From: Methylophaga sp.
Lineage (GTDB): Bacteria > Pseudomonadota > Gammaproteobacteria > Nitrosococcales > Methylophagaceae
Assembly: GCA_002733105.1 (NCBI GenBank)
Contig: NVUI01000007.1
Location: forward strand, 51,093 to 91,345
Length of the DNA: 40,253 bases
Direction of reading: 5' to 3'
Under the pieces are notes generated by a model. The model had not been told where the DNA came from and made no database searches. It saw only the letters and a list, made by a program, of their open reading frames with translations. Each line of letters opens with the position of its first letter. Position 1 is the first letter of the stretch. A program made the position numbers and the translations under genes. Shown here in pieces: positions 9,155 to 18,549 of the stretch.

Positions 9155-9762
9155 ATGGGTAAAGCCGGACGACCTAAAGGAACAACTGGACAGGCACAAG
9201 TCCTCGCTGGGAACGATGTCAATGAACTATTAATTTATCTTTATCAAACCCATAAAAAAAACGGTAAGCGAAACATGGCAATAGTGATGATGAGTTTCAA
9301 ATTAGGTTTGAGGGCAAAAGAGCTGGCAGCTCTAAAAATTAAGGATGTCTACGATGGAAATAAATTAAAAAACACACTTCGATTAATCGCTGAATATACA
9401 AAAGGCAACAAACACCGAGACTTGCCATTAAACAATGAAGTACTTATCGGGATACTTGAGACCTACATCGAAACAAGAAAAGGTTAATATTCAATATAAA
9501 TGCCCCCTTGTTCAGATCACAACGAGGCAGCTATTTTTCTCCAAATGCAATGGTTCGCGTTTTAAAAAATATTTATATTAATGCTGGATTTGAAGATGCT
9601 AGCTCGCATAGTGGAAGGCGATCATTATTAACGAAGCTCGCTGATGAAGGTGTTTCAGCATTTCATATACAAGAGATTGCAGGTCACGCTAGCGTACTCA
9701 CAACTCAAAGATACATCGATCACAACCCAATTGTAATCGCTAATATTTTAAAAAATGTTTAG
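9155..9762 (+). pseudogene. Minimal tyrosine recombinase/integrase, split by a -1 frameshift
   Basis: ORF1 9155-9487 carries the first catalytic Arg (GLRAKELAALK) and a Lys region (TKGNKHRDLPL); ORF2 (9508-9762, open from upstream in the -1 frame) carries HSGRRS, AGHAS and RYIDH. Confidence 0.8.
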
Positions 9763-9845
9763 TGTAATACATCTCATTTTACATCTTATGCTAGCCTTTC
9801 CTCATTGCCAAAATAGTCTGGATATCTATCATGACGAAGTAATAC

Positions 9846-11723
9846 TTAAATTTTTAATGTTTTATTCTGTTTGTTATAAAAGTCACCAACACACCTTGGG
9901 CCGCTATTTAAATCTTCATCTATCATGGATGTTGTGAATATAATTTGATGATCTATTTCAAGAGCATCAGATAATTTTACGACTTCACGTTGAAAAAGTT
10001 GACTTCTTTCCTCTTTCATTCCCTTATCTTCAATATTATCTATCAATAAAAACCGAGGGTACAAATAAGTTGAATCCATACAAGAAGCTTTTAACATTGC
10101 CAGTCTGAATGAGTTTTTTAGATACACCATTGAACTTGCAGAAAATAAAGCCCTTTGATCAATAGACACTCTATCATCAGCAAAATCAAACTCAATATTT
10201 CTTCCATCATTAAAAACTTCTTCATGTCCAGTATCAGCATGAACTAATTCAAGTGTAGCTTGTGATAGTTTATATTTTTTTTGTCTAATTGCACTTTCAT
10301 TTCGGGCTTCTAATCTTTTAATATCTGCATCTAGAGAAGTGACTCTGCCTTGTAAATTCTCACGCTCTTCATATAATCCATAGAGTTTTGCAAACTCTTC
10401 TTTACTTTTATTTAAAGCTGAAACCTGATTATTTAGTGAGCCAATTTCATTAAGCTTCATCCGTAATTCCAGAGTAATCTCTCGTTGCGGCTTACTCAAT
10501 ACTTCAAAGTTTCGTTCTTTCTCATCAAGTTTCGTTTCTACCTGACTTAACGCAGTTTGATACTCTTGGAGGTAACTCTGCTTATATTCGATAAGCTTTA
10601 ATGACTCAGCTATCTGAAACTCAATTTCTTTTCTCACCTTAAAGGTTGGATCAAAACCACTATCTTCAACAGTTTCGTTATTACCACATACAGAACAACC
10701 TAAATCATGTTTAATAAGCTCCTTCTGGCATGCAGGGCAATGATTAAATGCAATATCTGATAATGCATTAATCGTCTGCTTAGTTTCTTTTAAAGCTTCT
10801 ATACGAGCTTGTAATGAAGTAATAAAAAGTTGTGAATCATTAATTTCAAATGAAGTTGTAGAAATTTGATCTGATACTTGAGCTTGCAGTTTTCTATTTT
10901 CTTGCACTTCTATCGTTAGTTTTTGTAGGATAGACTGTTCACTTTCAGAACTATCTTTTCCAGTAGAGGAATCAATTTCTCTTTCTAACTTGTCTACAGA
11001 GTCTTGCCTCTCATTAATCTCTGAATCAATTTCAGCCACAGTCTTAATCGTGCCACCCAGGAAAGAATGAATGGTTTTAATTTCTTTCACTCTACTATCT
11101 AAAAGGGCTTCTAATTTTTGTAAATCTACTCGTTTTTCATAAAGTGAAAAATCTGACAACCCTATTAACAGCTCGCCTATTGCTTGTCTTTTTCGTGGAG
11201 AATCAAACTGATCAAACTTAAATAATCGATCAGGTGACGTCATCTGGTCTACATACATCATTCTCAATAATTGATGCATAGTGATACTATTTTTATCTTC
11301 CGACTTTGAATATGGAATTCCTAGTTCTCTGAAAATAACCTTATAAAAACTTTCTTTAGTATCGGCATTGTATGGATATCTTATCCAGTCTGTAATTTTC
11401 GCTTGAATTGCATCATCAAATGTACCAGAAAAAATGTCCATTCCTTTACGTCCACCTTCCTTTATCTCCCGTTTAAGAGTAAATATGTTCCCACTCAAAT
11501 TAACTTCAGTAAAAACAAAGTCACATGATTTCGCCTCTTCCTTAAATTTAGTTAAATCACCACCCAGGCCATAAAAAATAAAATCAGCTATAGTAGATTT
11601 ACCTGAGCTGTTCGAACCTCGAATAATATTGACTCCTAAGCCAAACTTTTCGTCGTATGCTGTCTTATTTCCTTTCGTTATAACTAATCGATTCACCATT
11701 AAAAAGGGTTTAAACTGGGTCAT
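9846..11723 (-). CDS. SMC/RecN-like ABC ATPase, ATPase component of a putative ABC-3C system
   Basis: Walker A IIRGSNSSGKSTIADF; long coiled coil with central CPAC...CSVC zinc-binding segment; C-terminal FLLIDNIEDKG Walker B-like; operonic with MC-like and other components. Confidence 0.8.
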   Translation of the reverse strand: MTQFKPFLMVNRLVITKGNKTAYDEKFGLGVNIIRGSNSSGKSTIADFIFYGLGGDLTKFKEEAKSCDFVFTEVNLSGNIFTLKREIKEGGRKGMDIFSGTFDDAIQAKITDWIRYPYNADTKESFYKVIFRELGIPYSKSEDKNSITMHQLLRMMYVDQMTSPDRLFKFDQFDSPRKRQAIGELLIGLSDFSLYEKRVDLQKLEALLDSRVKEIKTIHSFLGGTIKTVAEIDSEINERQDSVDKLEREIDSSTGKDSSESEQSILQKLTIEVQENRKLQAQVSDQISTTSFEINDSQLFITSLQARIEALKETKQTINALSDIAFNHCPACQKELIKHDLGCSVCGNNETVEDSGFDPTFKVRKEIEFQIAESLKLIEYKQSYLQEYQTALSQVETKLDEKERNFEVLSKPQREITLELRMKLNEIGSLNNQVSALNKSKEEFAKLYGLYEERENLQGRVTSLDADIKRLEARNESAIRQKKYKLSQATLELVHADTGHEEVFNDGRNIEFDFADDRVSIDQRALFSASSMVYLKNSFRLAMLKASCMDSTYLYPRFLLIDNIEDKGMKEERSQLFQREVVKLSDALEIDHQIIFTTSMIDEDLNSGPRCVGDFYNKQNKTLKI

Positions 11724-12213
11724 ATCTGTACTCCATTAAACCTGTTCTTTTTTTCAATCCTGACTCTCCCATCAGATCAACTTGATTCAAAATATCAATT
11801 AAACTACTCATGTAGCCATCAGAATATTTCTGATTATTACTTAATAAATTAGTTATTCCTTTAGCATCAAAACCTCTTGAGAGCCTTAGCTTGCCATTAA
11901 TTTCACTAAAGATATCTTTAGCAATCAGTATTTGAAGAGCTTGAATATGATAATCTCCCATTTCAGAGAATAATCGTTTTTTATCAGGTAATATTTCATA
12001 TGGTTCATGTATCTTTGCAGCTTTTTTCTTTACATCTAATACACCCTTAACTCTTGGAAAAGCGATACTTTCAACGAGATATGGAAATACAAAAAATATA
12101 TCGTAGATTCTTAAACGAACGAAATCAAACTCTTCAAGATTTTGTAACTTAGCAATTGTGATGAACCTGTACATGCAATGATATAAATCATTGCGAGGAT
12201 GATAAATAATCAC
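11710..12213 (-). CDS. ABC-3C middle-component-like protein (MC5-like)
   Basis: 167 aa; N-terminus MIIYHPRNDLYHCMYRF resembles the MC5-type YHPxxDxYHCxxR signature as I remember it; overlaps the ATPase gene by 14 nt. Confidence 0.6.
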   Translation of the reverse strand: MIIYHPRNDLYHCMYRFITIAKLQNLEEFDFVRLRIYDIFFVFPYLVESIAFPRVKGVLDVKKKAAKIHEPYEILPDKKRLFSEMGDYHIQALQILIAKDIFSEINGKLRLSRGFDAKGITNLLSNNQKYSDGYMSSLIDILNQVDLMGESGLKKRTGLMEYRYDPV

Positions 12214-12216
12214 CGC

Positions 12217-12855
12217 TTAATCCCATTCAATGTAACAATTACCTGTAAGCACATACAATAAACCATATAAATCCTCCTTATCTATTAGCAAGCTACATCC
12301 TTCGACACTATGTAACAGAGGTCCGATAATTTTATTTACCACCAAATCGTCTATTTCATATTCTTGGAATTCACGAGACTTTACTCGTGAGCTAATTTCA
12401 GATTGAAAGGTAACTCTGATTTGCACGAGTAAATGTGTGTAAATTTTCTGAGCAGATTCAAAGTGAGAATTTTTCATTATTTTTTTTGTTATGGACTCTT
12501 TCAGATCCATCGCCATTTCAACTAAATGAGCTCTATTTCCACTATTTAGTTTTTCATTCAAATCGCGTAGAGAACCTTCTACTTTTCTATAAAGAAAATT
12601 ATTTAACTTATCAGAAAACTCTTTATATTCATGATCTAACAGTATTTCTTTCTCATGCTCTTCAACTAGTTCTTTTAATATTGTATCTTCACGATATATC
12701 AATGGCCCATAGTTATTATTTATAGAGTTATCTATTAAATCTCGGGCTGCGACCTTATCAGCAGTTATATTCTTTTGTGTCGTCTTATTCGCGTCAAATA
12801 CCGGCACTCTGTTATCCCTTCTTATCCCGCCCAGTAACATCACCTCCAGCGACAA
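12217..12855 (-). CDS. Putative ABC-3C third component
   Basis: 212 aa, operonic, gap of 3 nt to the middle component; N-terminal NITADKVAARD motif; helical body. Confidence 0.5.
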   Translation of the reverse strand: MSLEVMLLGGIRRDNRVPVFDANKTTQKNITADKVAARDLIDNSINNNYGPLIYREDTILKELVEEHEKEILLDHEYKEFSDKLNNFLYRKVEGSLRDLNEKLNSGNRAHLVEMAMDLKESITKKIMKNSHFESAQKIYTHLLVQIRVTFQSEISSRVKSREFQEYEIDDLVVNKIIGPLLHSVEGCSLLIDKEDLYGLLYVLTGNCYIEWD

Positions 12856-13003
12856 TATTCTCTTGTTTCACTTGGTTATCAGGGTTTTTTTTGCGAAAAA
12901 CTATCCATCCAAGCACACTTCCGATAACACTTATAATGAAAACGCCTATACCTGAAAAAAGCACATCAAAGTTATCCTTAACCCATTGAAAACAATCTTT
13001 CAC
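12812..13003 (-). CDS. Small single-TM protein with GGDVTGRDK motif, candidate membrane effector or anchor of the ABC-3C system
   Basis: 63 aa; TM VLFSGIGVFIISVIGSVLGWIVF then NIVAGGDVTGRDKKG; overlaps the next gene by 44 nt. Confidence 0.55.
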   Translation of the reverse strand: MKDCFQWVKDNFDVLFSGIGVFIISVIGSVLGWIVFRKKNPDNQVKQENIVAGGDVTGRDKKG

Positions 13004-13223
13004 GACAAACTACCCTCTTAATTAAAGCTACCTACTCATTCAGGGCATAATTTATAATAAACCCAAAGACTTAAGGCTAACATATCATAGAAATACAATG
13101 CAAAGATGAGTCTTTAAGTTAATCATGTGATAACTGATACACATTCCTGATACATTTGTATTATAATTAACACTTATGTGTGCTGATATAACTGCCGTAT
13201 AGCAGTGTCTTGGTTTTGGTGGT

Positions 13224-13243
13224 AAGTCCCTGACTCTCCGCCA
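13224..13243 (+). mobile_element. att-like 3' tRNA-Ser fragment
   Basis: AAGTCCCTGACTCTCCGCCA looks like a T-stem 3' strand (CCCTG), acceptor 3' strand (ACTCTCC), discriminator G and CCA; no complementary 5' half upstream. Confidence 0.5.
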
Positions 13244-13255
13244 TTATATTAAATT

Positions 13256-13288
13256 AAGCCTCTGTTTTAAGGGGCTTTTTTGTTTTTA
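13256..13288 (+). terminator. Rho-independent terminator downstream of the tRNA-like tail
   Basis: AAGCCTC-TGTTTTAA-GGGGCTT followed by a T-rich run. Confidence 0.65.
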
Positions 13289-13600
13289 CGATTTCACAAA
13301 CACGTCTGTTGTACCACGTGATAGCCGTTGAATTCTACCCATCCAATAAATCACTTTATGAAATGGAGACATTTCACCATCATCACATTCTAGTCAAACA
13401 GCTTGGAATGCCCTGCAGCATTACTCCATGTGCTATAACTGCTCTATCAGCTAAGTCTTGATCTACTGTTGATCAAGCTGGACTGGATTAAAGATATATA
13501 TAATTATCCTTAAAATGTAGGAAAAAGAGGACGAACAACATACTATGGCACATCCCAAATCATTCCGATCCTGGGCATAAATCTGAATTTAGGAATTAAC

Positions 13601-13951
13601 ATGAAAGAAATTACAGTTGATAGCAACCCAAGTGAAACACTTTTAAAAGAAATGGGTGCTGCTCACTGGCCAACATGGGAAAAAGAAGTATCTGTATTTA
13701 CGTGGGAATTTGTTACAACAGAAACAGCACTTATTTTAGAAGGTGAGTGTGAAATAACACCTGCAGATGGAGGCGCTTCAACTACTTTCAAAGCGGGTGA
13801 CTTAGTGGTATTTCCATTAGGCTATAAAGGTAGCTGGGAAGTGAAAAAAGCGCTTAAAAAACGCTTCAAACATAATGGGGGTAACGTTGTTAAATGTGCT
13901 TTTAACCGTTTGAAAATATGGTCAAACTTCACTAAATCAATTATAAAATAA
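13601..13951 (+). CDS. Cupin domain protein (EutQ/ureidoglycine-type small cupin)
   Basis: TALILEGECEITPADGGASTTFKAGDLVVFPLGYKGSWEVKKALKKRFKH matches the Cupin_3 pattern; about 25 extra C-terminal residues. Confidence 0.8.
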   Translation: MKEITVDSNPSETLLKEMGAAHWPTWEKEVSVFTWEFVTTETALILEGECEITPADGGASTTFKAGDLVVFPLGYKGSWEVKKALKKRFKHNGGNVVKCAFNRLKIWSNFTKSIIK

Positions 13952-14210
13952 AATTCACCTCTATTATTGCCACAATAACTGCTTCTGATATTTTGACAAA
14001 TTGGTATTCTGAAGATGAATAAATATCACCTTCTTTACTACCCCGTGCTATTAAAAAAATCTGGAATTTTTTCTATTTTTCTTGTTACAGCTAATATACT
14101 TATAGTGTATTATCTGTAACAAAATAAACTATATTATCTCTTTAAATCAATAATTTATTGACATTTATAACCCAGCTCTAATCTACTGTTTTGTGAGTTA
14201 AATCCCGGCT

Positions 14211-14699
14211 TCAATCATTTTTTGTTAACCATGCTAAAAATACCTCTTCAGTGATCAAGCCAGTTATTTTTGTTTTCTTATGGTGTTCATCAAATAAAAA
14301 AGTTAGTGGTAGCTCGCCTCGCCAACGCTTATCAACATCAAAATATAAAGTCTCAGCATGCGGCATAGCAAAAACCCACGCTTCCATTTGTTGCAAATTA
14401 AACGACGCTAACGTAGATCTGATCGTGTCTTTATCCAGAAAGGGATCGGTTGCTACGGTGATCAAGTTTATCTCAGGATGCTGCTGCAGAGTTTGGCCAA
14501 ACTGCTCTAATTCTTTCATGCAATATGCACAGTCCTCAGACCAAAACATGATGAGATAAGCTTTGCCCTGATAGTGTTTTTGTATGTTTTCAAATGAGCC
14601 TTTAACAAAATTGTTAACTTGTTGTTGCTCAGTGCAAGCACAAATAAGCCAAATACAGATCGAAACAATAAACAAACGGCTAATTATCAATTTCATCAC
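14211..14699 (-). CDS. TlpA-like thioredoxin-fold lipoprotein
   Basis: Lipobox-like LICAC; MFWSEDCAYCMKELEQF CxxC thioredoxin motif. Confidence 0.75.
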   Translation of the reverse strand: MMKLIISRLFIVSICIWLICACTEQQQVNNFVKGSFENIQKHYQGKAYLIMFWSEDCAYCMKELEQFGQTLQQHPEINLITVATDPFLDKDTIRSTLASFNLQQMEAWVFAMPHAETLYFDVDKRWRGELPLTFLFDEHHKKTKITGLITEEVFLAWLTKND

Positions 14700-15927
14700 C
14701 GTTAATAATTAATTTTGTTTGTAAACTATGAGCACCACCAACAGTGCTTTCAGTCCATAGCAGTAAAAATTCTTTATTCATTGCTATCACTCTAGGGTGT
14801 GATGAACGGATGCCTTTTGTTGATATTGCTATCTGCTCACCCCATGTTTCGCCACCATCCTGAGATAAGGCATATACCACTTCAAAGCCACTTTCGCTGA
14901 TCTGATCCCATGTTGCTAATACGATGCCATTGTCCAAAACAGCAATATCACTGTGTACAGCACTGCTATCACCTAATTGAATTTTGGCAGACCAACTTCG
15001 GCCTTGATCTACCGAGTTAAGATAATAAACCCCAAGGTATTGCTCATGACCTGTCGCCACAGTGGCATGAAATTGTCCTGACTCATCAAAAGCAAGACCA
15101 CCCCCAATATGTGGGCAGCCTTCAAAATCCCAGTTAAAGTCTCCGACTGAACTTAAACGCTGCCACTTTCCGTGTTGATCCACTTGGCCTAAGGCCATAT
15201 CAGACGGTTGTTTGTCTCGGTATAAAACATAGAGTTGGCCTTCACCATCAAAACGAGCCGTGTTCCAACAACATGCACAGGTTTGTTGATCTAAGGTTTT
15301 ATTAGCGAGCCATGTTATTCCGCCATTTTGGCTGTGGGTATACCGCATACCTTGTGAGCCTTTGCCAAGCTGTTGTCGGCTATCTAACCAAACTAGCGAG
15401 ATCTGTTTCTCATTGCTATCCATAGCAAAAAAACCATGTGCACCATCCCAGTCTGCCGGCATGCCTGCTTGCTGCCAACTTTGTCCACCATCAGCCGATC
15501 GAACACTCATCATCGGTCCGGCATTATGCGGTGCCCCTTCTTTTTTGCTCATCCATACCGCCACAATATTATTGCCTTGCACCGCCAAACGCGCATCATT
15601 GCCACGATGAAATTTTGCCGTGATATCCATAGTCGCAGTGATATTCACTAACTTGGACCATGTTTGGCCATGATCTGGAGAAGATTGATACCAAAGGCTT
15701 GCTTGATCTTGATCTTGATCTAATTTCCCCAGCAATAAATGCAGCCTGCCATTAACAAACTTTATATCAACACTCACCACACCGCTTGTCGAATGAGGCC
15801 GAACAGAAACGCCTGCTTGCTCAGTCGTTGAGCCATGTTGATGTGTGGTTCTATCGTGACTAAAAAAATAGACGGCTAAAGCCAACACAAGCACAGCTAA
15901 GCCTATTATTATTTTTTGCTTATTCAT
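14680..15927 (-). CDS. BNR/Asp-box (sialidase-fold) periplasmic protein with CxCC motif
   Basis: Five Asp boxes (SPDHGQTW, SADGGQSW, SQNGGITW, SVDQGRSW, SQDGGETW); TCACCW and GCPHIGGG motifs; N-terminal TM/signal. Confidence 0.8.
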   Translation of the reverse strand: MNKQKIIIGLAVLVLALAVYFFSHDRTTHQHGSTTEQAGVSVRPHSTSGVVSVDIKFVNGRLHLLLGKLDQDQDQASLWYQSSPDHGQTWSKLVNITATMDITAKFHRGNDARLAVQGNNIVAVWMSKKEGAPHNAGPMMSVRSADGGQSWQQAGMPADWDGAHGFFAMDSNEKQISLVWLDSRQQLGKGSQGMRYTHSQNGGITWLANKTLDQQTCACCWNTARFDGEGQLYVLYRDKQPSDMALGQVDQHGKWQRLSSVGDFNWDFEGCPHIGGGLAFDESGQFHATVATGHEQYLGVYYLNSVDQGRSWSAKIQLGDSSAVHSDIAVLDNGIVLATWDQISESGFEVVYALSQDGGETWGEQIAISTKGIRSSHPRVIAMNKEFLLLWTESTVGGAHSLQTKLIINGDEIDN

Positions 15928-15950
15928 TATTTATCAGCCTCAATATTACG

Positions 15951-18014
15951 CTACAGTTTAAAGTCAACACCAATATAAACTTGCCTTGGTGCACCCGGTG
16001 TATAACGTTCACTACCATAGTTAATGGTCGCACTTTCTGCATAGAGGGTATCGGTGAAATTATTCACCCGAGCATGCAAGGATAATTGCTCATCTAATTC
16101 ATACCGTAATTTGATATTACCCACGTTATGACCATCATATTTTTTGGTATTTTCATCATCCATCCAAGATGAACCCACATGTTCCCACTCCACCATCGCG
16201 GTGAGACCTTTAACTGCTTTGGGGGAGTAAATTAACCGTATATTAGCCACATTATTAGGTGCACGAGATTGCTCATTGTCACCAAAATTGTCATCATCTT
16301 TGAACTTGTGTTTAGAATAGCTATAAGCAACTTTGGATATCAATTCGTCGGTCAACTTGGATGCCAACGATAATTCGATGCCTTTATGAGTAGTTTCATT
16401 GCCATTGACATAAAAACGATCGCCCGAGCCATTTTCTCTACGTACAATCGTATCGTCAATAAGCAAATAGTAAATAGCAGAACTAAATTCATGACGTGCT
16501 GTTTGCCATTTATAGCCGATCTCATAAGTATCAGTGATTTCTTCATCTAAGGAAAAATCAATATTATTAGTTCTTAAACTATATAAACGACTGGCTTGTG
16601 GGATGCGAAAGCCATTAGCATAACGGGCATACATAGTTTGTGAGTTTGATATTTGATATGCCAAATCTAATTTTGGGCTTAAATGATTAAAGGTTGGATC
16701 ATTATCAGAACTTGCACGAGAATAACTAGAAGCAGCATATTGGCCATCCGCTAAATTATTGCTATATTTATAACTATTAATGTCATAACGCAAACCAGCC
16801 CCTAATTTGAGTTTATCATTTAGCTGAATTTCTATGCGAGAATAGGGTGCAAAAGCACGGTAGTTAACGTCATAATCATAAATTTTACCTGCCGCGACAG
16901 ATGTTCCCCAACCACTAGGAACATAATCAAACAATTGAGTATATTGACGATTTGCACGAGTAAATTCAACATCGAATCCAGAAATATTACGAATCCGGCC
17001 AAAGTTCATGCTAGCTTTTAGCAATAAGCCCACTGTCTTTTCTTCACTATCATTCTCAGGTAGATTATTTTCCCAAGTGGCGATATAACGATTACGGTTG
17101 CGTCGTAGGTAAGCGATTGAATTTAACTCAACATTATCATTTATAACATGATTCCATTCTATATTTAAACGAGCAAAATCAAATTTACGCTCAACATCAA
17201 TACCACTGGAGATAGCATTTTCTACATTACCTACAGACTCGGTATTATGTTTAAACTCATCTTCACCAATTAAGTCTCCTGCCATTTCAGCTACCGTTTT
17301 ATTGATGCTTAGGCCAAACTTTATCGTATTGTCATCATCAATATCATTGACATATTTCAGCGCAAATTCTTCACGATCATATTTAGTATGATCACGCCAA
17401 CCATCACTTTCGGCATGTGAAATAGTGGCAGAGATATTTGAGTGATCGTCAATTTCAAGGCCACCTGTTACCCCATAACGACGAAAGCCATCACTACCCA
17501 TTTCAGCAGAAACCTTAAAACCTTGTTCTTCAACGGCAGCTACAGATAAGACATTAATTGTGGCAGCCACGGCATCAGAACCATAAAGTGCCGTACCCGC
17601 CCCTTTCATTACTTCAACAGAACCTGCAGAACTGAAGTTGGTATAAGCAAGACCGTTATGATTGAAAAAACCGGAAGATTGAACAGGCACACTATCTTGC
17701 AAAAACAAATAATAGGGACCGGTATTAGTGGGCAATCGAATGCTGGTCATATGACCAATCGATGAACCTGTTTGGCTGATACGTACACCGGCAATGGAAT
17801 TTAACAATTCTTTTTGAGTTGCAGCATTATCGAGCTTCAGCTCTTCACTTTTTTTATAACCAATACTGACAGACTGTTCAAATGCAGATTGCTGTGTGCG
17901 TGTTGCTGTGACCGTCATACCATCTAATTCAGCATGTTCTGCATAGGTGTTACTCGCCGTTGCCAAAACCACAATACCAGATAAAACAGGCTTAAAATTT
18001 AACTTCATATACAT
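15951..18014 (-). CDS. TonB-dependent outer-membrane receptor
   Basis: Plug domain (VEVMKGAGTALYGSDAVAATINV) and C-terminal beta barrel (LYAESATINYGSERYTPGAPRQVYIGVDFKL). Confidence 0.92.
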   Translation of the reverse strand: MYMKLNFKPVLSGIVVLATASNTYAEHAELDGMTVTATRTQQSAFEQSVSIGYKKSEELKLDNAATQKELLNSIAGVRISQTGSSIGHMTSIRLPTNTGPYYLFLQDSVPVQSSGFFNHNGLAYTNFSSAGSVEVMKGAGTALYGSDAVAATINVLSVAAVEEQGFKVSAEMGSDGFRRYGVTGGLEIDDHSNISATISHAESDGWRDHTKYDREEFALKYVNDIDDDNTIKFGLSINKTVAEMAGDLIGEDEFKHNTESVGNVENAISSGIDVERKFDFARLNIEWNHVINDNVELNSIAYLRRNRNRYIATWENNLPENDSEEKTVGLLLKASMNFGRIRNISGFDVEFTRANRQYTQLFDYVPSGWGTSVAAGKIYDYDVNYRAFAPYSRIEIQLNDKLKLGAGLRYDINSYKYSNNLADGQYAASSYSRASSDNDPTFNHLSPKLDLAYQISNSQTMYARYANGFRIPQASRLYSLRTNNIDFSLDEEITDTYEIGYKWQTARHEFSSAIYYLLIDDTIVRRENGSGDRFYVNGNETTHKGIELSLASKLTDELISKVAYSYSKHKFKDDDNFGDNEQSRAPNNVANIRLIYSPKAVKGLTAMVEWEHVGSSWMDDENTKKYDGHNVGNIKLRYELDEQLSLHARVNNFTDTLYAESATINYGSERYTPGAPRQVYIGVDFKL

Positions 18015-18549
18015 TACTCTCTATTACTAACCAACGTTATTTCTACTCGCTAAAATAGGTTAGCAGCCTAAAATGTCATAAATAAAGTATTGATTTTTCT
18101 CCTTGTTATATTTAGGTTTTTTGACTTAATCAAAAAGTGTCATTCGGTGATATGCCACAAAAACAGACCAAAACCTGACATTTTTGTGACAGTAGAAACA
18201 AACAGGATTTAGTGGTTGCGCAAAAAGAGTCTGGGGGCAGGTTCAACTAACCGTTCGTAATCAAGTGAGGTGAATTAGATAAGAATTGAAACTATCATGA
18301 GAATAGACGGCCAAGGTACCGTTATTGAAATTGAAATGTTTTGAGGTGAGTGAAGTTGTCTAAATGGTGTTGCAGATTTTTATGTGGATAGTATTGAAGG
18401 CTTGAAAACTGTCATGAGACAACTTGTCAAAAAAAGCGCTCAGTCCTAACGATTACTTTTACTCACTCAAGCAAATGAAAACCCAGCATCAAGTGATTTA
18501 TCCAAATGCTAGTTAGGGTTTTGTCTCATATCAACAATCTTCAATTACG

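Noticed and set aside
13405-13450. Minus-strand tRNA D-arm-like sequence (TTAGCTGATAGAGCAG)
   Set aside because: No convincing anticodon arm, T-arm or acceptor stem could be assembled; at most a degenerate tRNA relic.
15705-15724. GATCTT tandem hexamer in the BNR gene
   Set aside because: Only about three copies and in-frame (DQDQDQ), so no phase-variation argument.
18290-18520. Degenerate coding-like segments between the TonB receptor and fic
   Set aside because: Short stop-interrupted stretches with no recognisable transposase or other family signature.
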